NCBI RefSeq assembly: GCF_000807255.1
Contig: NZ_CP009268.1
Location: 4,246,384-4,310,383 of the forward strand
Length of the DNA: 64,000 bases
Direction of reading: 5' to 3'
Source of the DNA: Clostridium pasteurianum DSM 525 = ATCC 6013
Lineage (GTDB): Bacteria > Bacillota > Clostridia > Clostridiales > Clostridiaceae
Position 1 is the first letter of the stretch; each line of letters opens with the position of its first letter. A program made the translations under genes and the position numbers. The notes under the pieces were generated by a model, which did not search any database, was not told the DNA's origin, and was given only the letters and a program-made list of their open reading frames with translations. Positions 43,884 to 53,154 of this stretch are shown in pieces.

Positions 43884-46800
43884 CTATATTTCTATTAATG
43901 TTTTTCCTGCTTGTTTTTGAAGCTTATTTATAGCTTTTATTGCTGCTTTTCCCAAAGGTGTGTCTCCTATTCTAATTAATAAATCTAAGTTTATATCAGG
44001 AATAGGTTGGTTATTTCCTCCAGGAGAATCACCTTTTATTTTCTTAATAGCTTCAATTAACTCCTTAATTTCATCTATTAAGCTATTAATTTCATTTGAA
44101 GTATCAGAGCTGCTAGTACCTGTCATGGAAAGCTGTGGTTGCTGTATAGTTGATATTCCTGCAATAGCATTTTTTATATTACCTATGGTGTTTACAGCAC
44201 TGCTTATTAAGGATATAGTGTCTTTAAGATTAAGCACCATTTCACCACCGCTAAAATCAATCATTTCTGGACCTACTTCACCAGTCATTGCAAGACCTTT
44301 TTTAGCGCTATTAGTACCTTTAGCATATCCTACATATCCACCGCCATTTGTCATACTTTTTATACCAGGTACATTTAATATACTTCCGTATCTAGCAATA
44401 CTGTATCTTATGGAAGCTACTGCATTATGAATTGGATTCCAAATATCATCCATACCAGGTAACTTATAAGCGTTAAATGTGCTGTCTATGGTTTGCATTA
44501 ATCCTTTGGAAGGGTGTCCTGCTGCGGCATTACTGTCCCAAAGATTAATAGCCTTGGGATTCCCACCAGATTCATGCATTGCTATTTGCTCCAGTGCTGG
44601 CAAAGCACTCATTGACTGCCCTGTTAGAGCTAATGCGGTTGAAAGCCAACTTTTAATGTTACCGCTTGCACCACCAGAGCCACCAAACATGCTACTTAAG
44701 AAAGATGCTCCCTTATCGGTCATACCTTTAAGAAATCCGCCTATCTTACCAAAAGCACCTGAATCAATCATAGGCTTAAGCATAACACCTAATGGGCCGC
44801 CTAAGCTACCTTTTGCAAGACTTGTAACATCTCCAAAAACAGATTTTACCATAGACCCAATGTCATTGCCTTTTAGGGCGTTTGTAAATCCTTGCACAAA
44901 ATAATTACCAACTTTGAACATCTCTCTTGAAGGTGAATGAATTCCAAAGATATCTTTTATTTTATTTAGTATTTTATTACCTAGATCTTTGGCAATATCA
45001 ACTACACTATTAATAGTATTTCTAATACCATCACCGAGAGCGTTAATCATATCTCTACCAAGGTTTCTAAAAGTACTAGGAAGGTTACGAAACCAATTTA
45101 TAAGTCCATTCCATGTGTTTTTAGCATTGTTTACGGTATTAGATGAACTGTTACTGATGATGTTTTTAAAGCCATCCCATGCACTACTAATATTGCTACG
45201 CATTACACCCCATGTGTTTGAAGCGTTTTGCTTTAAATTATTTAATGAGTTTGATGTATTTTGTCTTATATTATTCCAAGAATTCTGTATGTTTTGTCCT
45301 ATACTATTCCATGTAGTTTGAGCGCCTTTCTTCATATCGCTCCATTTTGATGAAGTAGTTTGCTTTATATTATCCCATGTAGATTGGGTATTTTGCTTTA
45401 TAGAACTCCACTTTTCTTGGATATCCTGTTTCATTTCTCCAATTTTATCTTTAATATTAGCAACACCATCATTTACGGTTGCTTTTAGATTACTCCATAT
45501 ATCACTAAAAAAGCCTTTTATCTCTTCCCAATGTTTTTTTATAATAAGTGGTATGCCTATGAATGGAGCTATTATAACAAGTAGTACTGGTCCCCATGTA
45601 GCAAAGAAATCTTTAAGATCATCCCATAATTTAGAGAAAAAGTCCTTAATTCCATTCCATACATAAGCCGCAGTATCTTTTATTGCATTCCAACATTTTA
45701 CTAAAAATGCTGAAACCGTATCCCAATTTTTATATAAGAGAATTCCTATTGCAATTACAGCAGCAATGCCCAATACTACTAATCCTATAGGCGATAATAA
45801 TATACTAAAGGCACCACTTAATATAGTTCCAAAATTTTTAACCGTATTAAAGACGCCCCAAAATGTTTTTAAGGCTATAGTTACGCCATTCCAAGCTAGA
45901 GCAAAACTTCCTAAAGCTATTATTATAACATCCAGTACAGGCTTACCGTCACTCATGAGCCAATCAATGACGCTGCTTAATACATCAAATAATTTTCCTA
46001 CTGCATCAAGGACAGGACTAATTGCTGGAGCTACCATATTTACAAACCAATTTACGAAAGGTGCTACAAAATTAGTAAATATAAATAATGCCAGTTCTCC
46101 AATCTTAAGACCTAGTTTTACGAGACCTTCAAAGGCATGTTGTCCTCCATGATCCCATATCCAACCTAATTGTTGAGTTACATTTTCTATAACTTTACTT
46201 CCAGCAAGTAGAGCCTGCATAAATATATTTGCAAATTTGGGGCCTTCTTCACCCCATACTCTTCTAACAGATAATAGCATTTTATCTATAAGAGAAAGTA
46301 CATTGTTAAGGGCATTAGCTAAGGATTGTATTACCTGTGTTCCTATGCTTCCATTATTCCAGGCATTGGCAAAGGTATGTCCTATATCTCCAACAATATT
46401 TAAAATATCCTGGAGAATTTTCAGCATATAGACAAGAGTTGTTTCTCCGGTACCATTAGTCCATACTGTGTAAAAACTTTTTCCTATAGCCCCAAGTAAA
46501 GCAAGTATTCCATTAAGTGCATGTTTAGCAGCATTAATAGTATTCTGCCCTTCTCTAGCCCAAGCATTTTGGAATGGCTTCCATATGTTAGCTAATATAT
46601 CTTTAAATTTATCAGCCCACTTTGATGTTGTTGCCTCAATTGGTGCCATATTTGCCATAGGAGTTATTGGAGTTATAACACCGCTTCCTGGTGGAGTAGT
46701 TTCCTTAGGAGTATCCGGAGTATCAGTTTTGTTATTTCCTAGACTTAACTTATTAATTTCATCAAATCCTGCAAGAGCTCCTGTCACTTCTTTAGCGGCT

Positions 46801-47987
46801 TTTTTTGTTTGGTCCGCTGATTTCTTAGCAGATTTTCCAACGCCGCCTAAACTATTAGCTGCCTTTTGTGCCTGCTTATCTGCTATGTTCATAGCCCCTA
46901 TTTGATTCTGCATAGCTTTCGCCGATTGAAAACTAGCTTCATAGGTAGTACCAAAAAGCTGACTTATAAAACTAGCAAGATAAGCTGTGGCGGTAGCTAA
47001 TGCACTCATTAAGCTATTAAGTGCTGGCAATATAGCTTCGTATATAGGCATAAATGCTGTGTAAAGGTTGCTTTTAATCTGATTCAAGCTATTTGCAAAC
47101 TGGGCATTTACCATTAGTGTAGAGCCTATAAACTTACCTAAAGAAGTAATTCCCCCAATTACCATAGGGAATATTAAGCCCCATGTAAACATGCTGCTTA
47201 TGAACATACTTATACCACCGTAGGCATTATTCATATTACTATGCATATCTTTAGTGGAGTTACTCATATTATGCATATGCTTATCAGCTTTAGATGCTGC
47301 GCTACTCATTCCAATCATTTTAGTAGCTGCTTCACTCATGCCTGAGCCTGCATTTTTAGCAGCACTGCCTAATATATCAAATTGCTTATCCAAGTCAGCA
47401 AGCTTAAATCCCATCTTGTCAGATTGACCAATAAGCTTATTTATGCTAGTTTCAGTTTTTAAAATCTGTTCTAAAAGCTTATTTTTCCTAGCGCCGTCAA
47501 AAGCCATATTATAAGATTCTTTTAAGCTTGCAAGTTTAGCCTGTTGCTGCTCAATTTTAGCATTAGTTATATCTAAACTTTTGCCTAAATTAGCTATTTG
47601 AGCTTTTAGAGCTTCCATATTAACACCAGTATTTATTTTGGGCATAGGTGGTGCTCTAGGCTGTGCTGTGGATACCTTAAAATTTTGTTTTGGCATACTA
47701 AAGTTTTTAGGCATATCAAACTCCACAGGAACTTTTATCTTCTTTTGATTAGCTAAGCCTTTTTCAATAGCTTCGCTAATATTTTTTTCAATTATTTTCT
47801 GCATAGCTTTCATAGAACTTTCAATAGAATTTGTTATACTCTTTCCAATATCTACACTGCCTATATTTTTTAAAGCAGATTCCAATTGATTCCCTATTTT
47901 GCTAGCAACCTGTTCTATTTGTTTTCCTAAATCACTGGTAACTTCTAAATCTAAACTTATTTTACCCACAGAATTATTGTCTGCCAC
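43884..47987 (-). CDS. Tail tape measure protein with lytic transglycosylase domain
   Basis: A 1367-residue tape measure protein. The GTG at 47987 is preferred as start because GGGAGG lies seven bases before it, while the TTG eight codons upstream has no site. Long Ala/Lys/Gln-rich helices fill the first 370 residues, hydrophobic segments lie around 600-760, and a Trp-spaced 11-residue repeat (WDNIKQTTSSK-like) at about 850-920. A C-terminal SLT lytic transglycosylase domain (about 1120-1210) shows the catalytic Glu in MHESGGNP and GLMQTI. It sets tail length and helps the DNA pass the cell wall at entry. Confidence 0.92.
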   Translation of the reverse strand: MADNNSVGKISLDLEVTSDLGKQIEQVASKIGNQLESALKNIGSVDIGKSITNSIESSMKAMQKIIEKNISEAIEKGLANQKKIKVPVEFDMPKNFSMPKQNFKVSTAQPRAPPMPKINTGVNMEALKAQIANLGKSLDITNAKIEQQQAKLASLKESYNMAFDGARKNKLLEQILKTETSINKLIGQSDKMGFKLADLDKQFDILGSAAKNAGSGMSEAATKMIGMSSAASKADKHMHNMSNSTKDMHSNMNNAYGGISMFISSMFTWGLIFPMVIGGITSLGKFIGSTLMVNAQFANSLNQIKSNLYTAFMPIYEAILPALNSLMSALATATAYLASFISQLFGTTYEASFQSAKAMQNQIGAMNIADKQAQKAANSLGGVGKSAKKSADQTKKAAKEVTGALAGFDEINKLSLGNNKTDTPDTPKETTPPGSGVITPITPMANMAPIEATTSKWADKFKDILANIWKPFQNAWAREGQNTINAAKHALNGILALLGAIGKSFYTVWTNGTGETTLVYMLKILQDILNIVGDIGHTFANAWNNGSIGTQVIQSLANALNNVLSLIDKMLLSVRRVWGEEGPKFANIFMQALLAGSKVIENVTQQLGWIWDHGGQHAFEGLVKLGLKIGELALFIFTNFVAPFVNWFVNMVAPAISPVLDAVGKLFDVLSSVIDWLMSDGKPVLDVIIIALGSFALAWNGVTIALKTFWGVFNTVKNFGTILSGAFSILLSPIGLVVLGIAAVIAIGILLYKNWDTVSAFLVKCWNAIKDTAAYVWNGIKDFFSKLWDDLKDFFATWGPVLLVIIAPFIGIPLIIKKHWEEIKGFFSDIWSNLKATVNDGVANIKDKIGEMKQDIQEKWSSIKQNTQSTWDNIKQTTSSKWSDMKKGAQTTWNSIGQNIQNSWNNIRQNTSNSLNNLKQNASNTWGVMRSNISSAWDGFKNIISNSSSNTVNNAKNTWNGLINWFRNLPSTFRNLGRDMINALGDGIRNTINSVVDIAKDLGNKILNKIKDIFGIHSPSREMFKVGNYFVQGFTNALKGNDIGSMVKSVFGDVTSLAKGSLGGPLGVMLKPMIDSGAFGKIGGFLKGMTDKGASFLSSMFGGSGGASGNIKSWLSTALALTGQSMSALPALEQIAMHESGGNPKAINLWDSNAAAGHPSKGLMQTIDSTFNAYKLPGMDDIWNPIHNAVASIRYSIARYGSILNVPGIKSMTNGGGYVGYAKGTNSAKKGLAMTGEVGPEMIDFSGGEMVLNLKDTISLISSAVNTIGNIKNAIAGISTIQQPQLSMTGTSSSDTSNEINSLIDEIKELIEAIKKIKGDSPGGNNQPIPDINLDLLIRIGDTPLGKAAIKAINKLQKQAGKTLIEI

Positions 47988-48051
47988 AACTCCACCTCCC
48001 TTTTTAGACAAAATAAAAACACCTAGTAATAACTAAGTGTTTACCAGAATA

Positions 48052-48471
48052 TTATTTAATTTTCCATGTATGACCACAATTAAGACATTTAACTTTACCC
48101 TTTTTACTACTTAATCCTCCCATAGTTGCTCCTGCGGCAGTACCTAAAGGACCAGCAACAGACCCTATTGCTCCACCAACTACAGCTCTACCTAAACTAA
48201 GCTTTTTAGTTACAAAAGTTATATTCGTACTTCTGCATTTAGGACAGAAAGGTACATGATCTTTTTTAAGCTGTTCAAGTCTTTCCTTTTGGTATTCTTT
48301 TTCTAATCTTTTCTTAGAACCACTAAATGGATGCATAGCGTCTAACATTTCATCCCTTTTTCTTTTTATTTCTTGCATTTCAATTTCATGCTTTTCTCTT
48401 TTCTCAGCTATTTTTCTATTTGTTTCTGCTTGTTTATCAGCCATTTTTTTCATAAAATCTTTAATTCCCAT
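48052..48471 (-). CDS. Zinc-ribbon protein with Gly-rich hydrophobic segment
   Basis: A 139-residue protein. A long charged helix (about 1-72) is followed by CPKC, a Gly/Ala-rich hydrophobic stretch (GGAIGSVAGPLGTAAGAT) and CLNCGHTWK, so two Cys pairs form a zinc ribbon split by a membrane-like or glycine-zipper insertion. It lies between the tail chaperone and tape measure genes. Function unknown; the position is unusual, as nothing normally sits between these two genes. Confidence 0.6.
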   Translation of the reverse strand: MGIKDFMKKMADKQAETNRKIAEKREKHEIEMQEIKRKRDEMLDAMHPFSGSKKRLEKEYQKERLEQLKKDHVPFCPKCRSTNITFVTKKLSLGRAVVGGAIGSVAGPLGTAAGATMGGLSSKKGKVKCLNCGHTWKIK

Positions 48472-48531
48472 ACAAAATTACCCCCTCTTTTTACCACAAT
48501 TATACTATATTTTCAGGAGTATTTGTATAGA

Positions 48532-48866
48532 TTAACCAAAAGCTTTTGCAAACATTTGTTCAATTTCTTTAACCTGTGCTGCTTTCTCTTCATCAGACAT
48601 GTTTCTTATCTGCCTACTTCTCCACTCATTTCTTATTCTACGTTGCTCTTTAGTAAAGTGCTTAAGCATATCCTTATCCTCTTCACTACGAATACTAACT
48701 ATCTGTCCTAGTGGAGTTTTAGGCATTATTCCACCGAGTAGAGTACAGAATTCACCCCAGGACATATCGGGTTCATTTCTTAATCTAATACCATATTGGG
48801 CGGTAAAACTGGCTTCAATAAGCCCCCAGTCATCATATATATCATACCACTGTTCTACTTTTTTTT
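48532..48866 (-). CDS. Tail assembly chaperone, frameshift extension (gpT-like)
   Basis: This frame has no good start of its own in its 5' part; it is open from the slippery site at 48858-48866 (VEQWYDIYDDWGLIEASF...) to the stop at 48532. An internal ATG at 48765 lacks a ribosome binding site. It is in the -1 frame relative to the preceding chaperone gene, as for lambda gpG-gpGT and Gp15-type proteins of Firmicutes phages. The expected product is a fusion with the gene at 48855-49184 that binds the tape measure and tail tube during assembly. Confidence 0.75.
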
Positions 48867-49184
48867 ATTTTGATCCTTAGCTGCTTCTTCTACTTCTTCT
48901 AAAGATGTATCCCCTAAAGCTGCCATAATAGTATTTATTATGGTAGTGTAGTTTGGAATAGTTAAATCAAGGCTTTCTATATAATCAAAAGCTTCAGGAC
49001 CTAGAGCTACCTTAATAACTGTATCTATTTTTTCAAAGTCACCCAATTTATCATCCTTGTGTATATCATCAATCTTAAGCCCTACAGCTTTACTTGTGTT
49101 TATTTTAAAAATGTGTTCTTCATCAATTTTTACTTCTGGCTTTGAATTATCAAGCCTTCCTGCTATATCATACAATCTTCCCAT
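48855..49184 (-). CDS. Tail assembly chaperone (gpG-like)
   Basis: A 109-residue acidic helical protein between the tail tube and tape measure genes, the standard place of the tail chaperone. It ends in a run of lysines coded by AAT AAA AAA AAG TAG, and a -1 slip there continues into the frame 48532-48866. The unshifted form is made in excess and the shifted form in small amounts in comparable phages. Confidence 0.8.
   Translation of the reverse strand: MGRLYDIAGRLDNSKPEVKIDEEHIFKINTSKAVGLKIDDIHKDDKLGDFEKIDTVIKVALGPEAFDYIESLDLTIPNYTTIINTIMAALGDTSLEEVEEAAKDQNKKK
48858..48869 (-). promoter_or_regulatory. Programmed -1 frameshift slippery sequence
   Basis: On the minus strand eight A followed by G (AAA AAA AAG in frame 0) immediately before the TAG stop of the tail chaperone. 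A-AAA-AAG is the most efficient bacterial -1 slippery heptamer. Confidence 0.75.
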
Positions 49185-49205
49185 TTATATTATCTCCTCT
49201 CTATT

Positions 49206-49661
49206 TTAAGGTATTGCTGGTGCTGGTGTATATGTTGGCTTACCATCTGATTGTAATTCTAGCTCTAATCCGGATACATTTGTACTGTCTCCACCAAAAG
49301 GAGTAGTCACATTAACAATACAATCAAATTCAAGTTTTGCACCATTTGGAAATATAATTGCAGATTTACTAGAACAATCAAGTCCACTCTTCCAAGCCAA
49401 TCCTGCTACATAATCATTTCCTGGGTCTCCTACATTCCTTTTACCATTAAGACCAATAGTAAATCCTTTACCAGTCATAAGTCTACGGACCCATCCCTCT
49501 GTATCCATAGGTGTCCATTCTTCTATATTTCCATCAATACTAGGAGAAAAAGTTTCCATGTCCTTTATAGTTTTCATGTCAGTTTCGGAGCTAGTTCTTC
49601 CTAACACACCGATTTGGAACTGGATATTAAATACTGGATAAACTCCACCTGTAAATGCCAT
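49206..49661 (-). CDS. Major tail (tail tube) protein
   Basis: A 151-residue, beta-rich protein. Features typical of siphovirus tail tube proteins are the opening MAFTGGVYPVFNIQFQIGV, a middle ETFSPSIDGNIEEWTPMDTEGWVRRLMTGKG, and the NDYVAGLAW element. It lies between the tail-completion gene and the tail chaperones, as expected. It polymerises as hexameric rings around the tape measure. Confidence 0.85.
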   Translation of the reverse strand: MAFTGGVYPVFNIQFQIGVLGRTSSETDMKTIKDMETFSPSIDGNIEEWTPMDTEGWVRRLMTGKGFTIGLNGKRNVGDPGNDYVAGLAWKSGLDCSSKSAIIFPNGAKLEFDCIVNVTTPFGGDSTNVSGLELELQSDGKPTYTPAPAIP

Positions 49662-49671
49662 ATTTCATTAC

Positions 49672-50058
49672 CTACCTTTCATAAATTATTGTTGTTTCAA
49701 TTACAAATTCAAAAATACAGTTGTTATCTGTTCCTACTCCTATAGGTTCGCTGGTCCTCATATCAAATTGAATAACCCTCTTACCCGCTATAACAGCACT
49801 TTGACCAAAGAGTACATCATATACCTCTTGTGCCTTTTGCTCCGCCGGAGTAGTATTTTTTCCCCAGTGAATTAAGATTGATATAGTCTTAGTAGCATAA
49901 GTTGTGTTATCTAATCCACCTACAGCTATATTGGGCTTACCACCTTCCACACTATAGATTCCAATACACTGCTCTTGACTTCCATCTATCTTTCCTACAT
50001 ACCACTTAGGGCAATCTATTTTAGTTTTAAGCCAGTCTTTTATTTCGCTGAGTAACAT
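49672..50058 (-). CDS. Tail terminator-like protein (Minor_capsid_3 type)
   Basis: A 128-residue protein matching the Minor_capsid_3 pattern by eye (SEIKDWLKTKI..., GLDNTTYATKTISILIHWGKN). It overlaps the upstream gene by one base, so the two are translationally coupled. In this phage group it stands where the tail terminator gene is found. Confidence 0.7.
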   Translation of the reverse strand: MLLSEIKDWLKTKIDCPKWYVGKIDGSQEQCIGIYSVEGGKPNIAVGGLDNTTYATKTISILIHWGKNTTPAEQKAQEVYDVLFGQSAVIAGKRVIQFDMRTSEPIGVGTDNNCIFEFVIETTIIYER

Positions 50059-50441
50059 TATTTAACCAGCCCCTTACTTAACTGTTTAAGAAACTTTTTA
50101 TAAATATCTTTTGCATAATTCTTTTTTCTGCCATATAAATAAGCGTGCATCCATTTACCTTGTGCCATTGGATTTTTATCTTTTCTAAAGTCATACTCAG
50201 GATGCCAGTAAAGCCTACGTGCATATGGAGTATCAAAAATAATTCTACATGCTCCCCAGCTTAATCCTGTAGGATCTATAAAACCACTTCTTTCAAGTTC
50301 TCCAGTCTGTTTAGGCACAACCACACTTGTTTTTATATCTGATAAGATAGCTTCGGCAGTCATTTCTGTAGCCTGCTTTTTAGCCTGCTCCAATGTTTTT
50401 ATAGCAGAATTATTGAGTTTAATTTTTACTCTAGCTTTCAT
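50058..50441 (-). CDS. Minor capsid/head-tail completion protein (Minor_capsid_2 type)
   Basis: A 127-residue basic protein. The FDTPYARRLYWHPEYDF stretch and GKWMHAYLYGRKKNYAK are typical of Minor_capsid_2 (HK97 gp10-like) proteins. It starts at the last base of the preceding stop codon, which shows coupling. It probably acts in joining head and tail. Confidence 0.75.
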   Translation of the reverse strand: MKARVKIKLNNSAIKTLEQAKKQATEMTAEAILSDIKTSVVVPKQTGELERSGFIDPTGLSWGACRIIFDTPYARRLYWHPEYDFRKDKNPMAQGKWMHAYLYGRKKNYAKDIYKKFLKQLSKGLVK

Positions 50442-50767
50442 TACATCAAATCCAATTCAGTAGAAAAGACTGTACCATCAGGATTTTTGGGCCTAGAAGA
50501 TTTAAATATATCCTTCTTGACCTCTCCTATCTGTACACAGCCTTTTATTATTTTACCTGGATTAATATCACCAGGGACTATCACCTTACCTGAAAGTGTT
50601 ACAAGACTTCTATCCTTATCCAGTGTCTGCCTTGTCTTTTCTTCATAGAAAGCTTTCCCCTCAAACATTATAGTTTCATTTGGTCCTCCATCTTCTCCTA
50701 TTTCAATATCAAAAATCTTAAGCTCAGTATTTAATATCCACTTTGGAAATGGTAATTTACCTTTCAT
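50441..50767 (-). CDS. Minor capsid protein (Minor_capsid_1 type, head closure)
   Basis: A 108-residue protein starting MKGKLPFPKWILNTELKIF with a beta-rich body including FEGKAFYEEKTRQTLDKD and LSGKVIVPGDI, the pattern of Minor_capsid_1. Its place after the connector gene fits a head closure protein. Confidence 0.72.
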   Translation of the reverse strand: MKGKLPFPKWILNTELKIFDIEIGEDGGPNETIMFEGKAFYEEKTRQTLDKDRSLVTLSGKVIVPGDINPGKIIKGCVQIGEVKKDIFKSSRPKNPDGTVFSTELDLM

Positions 50768-50775
50768 AGTACCAC

Positions 50776-51135
50776 CTACAATATCCTACAGGTCAAGCCT
50801 GTTTGACTAAGATAATTTACTACAGAGTTTGGAGTCCTTACTCCGTTAGATTCTTTCCCAAAGCTTACGTTAACACTTCCAGCACTATAACTATCTACTG
50901 GAAGGTCTAAATAATCTCCATACTGATAATTAAATTCAGCTTGAATACATACAGCTTTTTTTATTTTATCCTGCTGAAATGGAGTAAGATTATCAAAACC
51001 TGCGCCTATAATTCTGTTATACGTAAGAGAATTTATATCGTCACTTGCAAGCTCTAATTTACTATCAAGTTCAGCATCTGGAATAAAAGTACCCTTGTAT
51101 GTGTTTTTATAATAATCTGAATCTACATAAGCCAT
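50776..51135 (-). CDS. Head-tail connector protein
   Basis: A 119-residue helical protein, MAYVDSDYYKNTYKG followed by a connector-type helix bundle (DSKLELASDDINSLTYNRI, QQDKIKKAVCIQAEFNYQYGDY). This resembles gp6/gp15-like connectors of SPP1-type phages and lies directly after the capsid block. It binds under the portal. Confidence 0.75.
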   Translation of the reverse strand: MAYVDSDYYKNTYKGTFIPDAELDSKLELASDDINSLTYNRIIGAGFDNLTPFQQDKIKKAVCIQAEFNYQYGDYLDLPVDSYSAGSVNVSFGKESNGVRTPNSVVNYLSQTGLTCRIL

Positions 51136-51137
51136 AA

Positions 51138-51425
51138 TTATTTACCCTCAGGATCAGGAGTAGAACCTTTTATCTTTTTCAGAATATCATCTTTTTTAGT
51201 TAATCCAGTAAGATCTATTCCTTTACCCTCTGCATAAGCTTTTAATTCATCTACTGTCATATCATCTACACTTTTAGATTCATCCTTAATTTCTTCAACT
51301 TTATATTTATGCTCTTTAAACCAATTAACTAGTTCTTTTCTGCCTGTTAATCCCACACCATTACTAAAATTAACACCGGCAGATAAACCAGTGTATTGAT
51401 TATTTGGAGCTGTTATCTTATACAT
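51138..51425 (-). CDS. Small phage protein with HeH/SAP-like domain
   Basis: A 95-residue protein. The C-terminal MTVDELKAYAEGKGIDLTGLTKKDDILKKI is a clear HeH/LEM (SAP-like) helix-extended-loop-helix, preceded by an N-terminal segment found in head-tail-region proteins (NWFKEHKYKVEE). It lies between capsid and connector genes. The domain usually binds DNA or proteins; here probably a capsid accessory. Confidence 0.75.
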   Translation of the reverse strand: MYKITAPNNQYTGLSAGVNFSNGVGLTGRKELVNWFKEHKYKVEEIKDESKSVDDMTVDELKAYAEGKGIDLTGLTKKDDILKKIKGSTPDPEGK

Positions 51426-51435
51426 GCTATCCCTC

Positions 51436-52401
51436 CTATGCTACTTTTATTTTTCTCATTACTCCAGCTGCTTTTGTAGCTTTAAGCGCCACACCTGCAA
51501 CCATTTCAACTTCACCCTTTTTAACTGCTCCTGCTGTAGTATAATCTGGTAGCCATGTTCTTACTGGTGGTTGACCTGCCATAGAAATACCATGGAATCC
51601 ATCAAGTCCTAATCTTGCAGCATATAAACTGGTATGCCCCTCTGAACCTGCAACTGATGATATAGGAACAATTGGATCATTAGTGCCGGACTTAGCTCCA
51701 AGATCAATCCATGGAATATTACCATAGCTTTCTACTTGAATACCAAAATCATTTTTAGTAGTTTGGTACATTCCTGCTCTTCTTGCACATGCTCTTAATT
51801 TTGCAATAAGCTTAGTATTTCCAGCTATAAAACTTGGCGAACCATCAAGCCCCATTAAGAACTCGTCTAGTTGGTCTAAGAATAGTTTCCAGTTAGTATC
51901 TACAGTCGCAGAACTTGAAAGGTCTATTGCTGTACCTGGATCATACTCAGTTGAACTCCCAGCAAGAGCCTTTTCTAATCCATCAAAAGCTTTTGCATCT
52001 ACAGCACTATCGCCATTAATTACAGTGTCATTAAAAAGTGCTTGTGCGGCTTTAATCTTTTGTGCCATCTGTAAAGTAACCTCATTGGTTATTCCACCCA
52101 TACCAGCTATAATTCTGTCTACCTCAAAGCTTCCACCAAATATCTTTAAATCTGCAAAATATCTCTGTTTAGTAACAGTTTGTGGGCTGTATTCCTCATT
52201 TACTTCTCTGAATCCTGCTGTAGGTTGAGTAAGTAATCTTGTATATGCATAAGTTAGAGTTGCACCTCCACCAGTAGGAGAAACTACATCATCAAAGGTT
52301 AAATTGTCAAGTAAGAAGTTATTTTTTCTAAATTCATCAATGACCCCTGTTTGTAAATCATCTTGTACGTTTTTACTTGCTTCTGCTAATGTTATAGGCA
52401 T
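51436..52401 (-). CDS. Major capsid protein
   Basis: A 321-residue protein after the scaffold gene, with the composition and motifs of an HK97-fold capsid: MPITLAEASKNVQDDLQTGVIDEF, LTYAYTRLLTQPTAGFREV, and a C-terminal GISMAGQPPVRTWLPDYTTAGAVKKGEVEMVAGVALKATKA. Length is normal for this group. It forms the icosahedral shell. Confidence 0.87.
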   Translation of the reverse strand: MPITLAEASKNVQDDLQTGVIDEFRKNNFLLDNLTFDDVVSPTGGGATLTYAYTRLLTQPTAGFREVNEEYSPQTVTKQRYFADLKIFGGSFEVDRIIAGMGGITNEVTLQMAQKIKAAQALFNDTVINGDSAVDAKAFDGLEKALAGSSTEYDPGTAIDLSSSATVDTNWKLFLDQLDEFLMGLDGSPSFIAGNTKLIAKLRACARRAGMYQTTKNDFGIQVESYGNIPWIDLGAKSGTNDPIVPISSVAGSEGHTSLYAARLGLDGFHGISMAGQPPVRTWLPDYTTAGAVKKGEVEMVAGVALKATKAAGVMRKIKVA

Positions 52402-52416
52402 TATTCATCATCCTTT

Positions 52417-53016
52417 CTATTTTTGTGAATTTGCTGTATTTTGAAAATGTGATGCTACAGCTTCAAATAAATTTGTTGGTTTTAATTGCTGTTGATTGCT
52501 TTTACCATCTCCGCCAACATGGAATCCTGGTTTAGGGTCAGTAGGGTCTGCTGGTTTTTCTTCTTTAAATAAAAAAGCCTTAGATTCTTTCAATCCCTTA
52601 AGTTGTTCATCAAGACCAGTAACCTTTCCATCATCACCTAAGATAAGTTTTGTCTTATCTATAAGTCCTGAAACTATATCCTCATCCTGGACCTTACCAG
52701 CTATGGATAACTTAATTGCATTGCTTAATTGTAAATCCTTAAGTTGCTCCTGGTATTTTGTTTCTTTCTCTTGATTCTCAGTCTGTAAGCTTGCTATCTG
52801 AGTTTTAAGCTCTTCATTATCTCCTGCAGACTTTTTAAGATTTTCAAGCTGAGCGGCATTTTCTTTTACGGTGGTTTTGAGATTCTTATTTTCCTCACTA
52901 ACAGTATCAAACTTTTGTTTTTCAACATAAGACTTTAACTCCTCCTGTGAAGCTTCTGCCGCCTTTTTAGCCTGTTCCTCTGTAAGTCCTAGTGCTATAA
53001 ATTGCTCTTTATTCAC
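52417..53016 (-). CDS. Phage scaffold protein (GP20-like)
   Basis: A 199-residue, highly charged coiled-coil protein (about residues 10-110: VEKQKFDTVSEENKNLKTTV, ENQEKETKYQEQLKDLQ) with a Gly/Pro-rich tail. Typical of phage minor structural GP20 scaffolds and placed just before the capsid gene. It guides capsid assembly and is then removed. Confidence 0.87.
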   Translation of the reverse strand: MNKEQFIALGLTEEQAKKAAEASQEELKSYVEKQKFDTVSEENKNLKTTVKENAAQLENLKKSAGDNEELKTQIASLQTENQEKETKYQEQLKDLQLSNAIKLSIAGKVQDEDIVSGLIDKTKLILGDDGKVTGLDEQLKGLKESKAFLFKEEKPADPTDPKPGFHVGGDGKSNQQQLKPTNLFEAVASHFQNTANSQK

Positions 53017-53154
53017 TTATGAATCAATCCTTTCATATAAATTTAAACAGTTTATAGTCTTATTCAGGACAAAATAAAAAAGCCTTATTTCTAAGACTTA
53101 TAGTACAACCTCTTTCAAATATGGTAGAATTTTGTTGAAAGGAGGTGTTTACTT

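Noticed and set aside
43960-46905. Several plus-strand frames opposite the tape measure gene
   Set aside because: Shadows of the tape measure codons. They lack ribosome binding sites and have composition typical of antisense reading.
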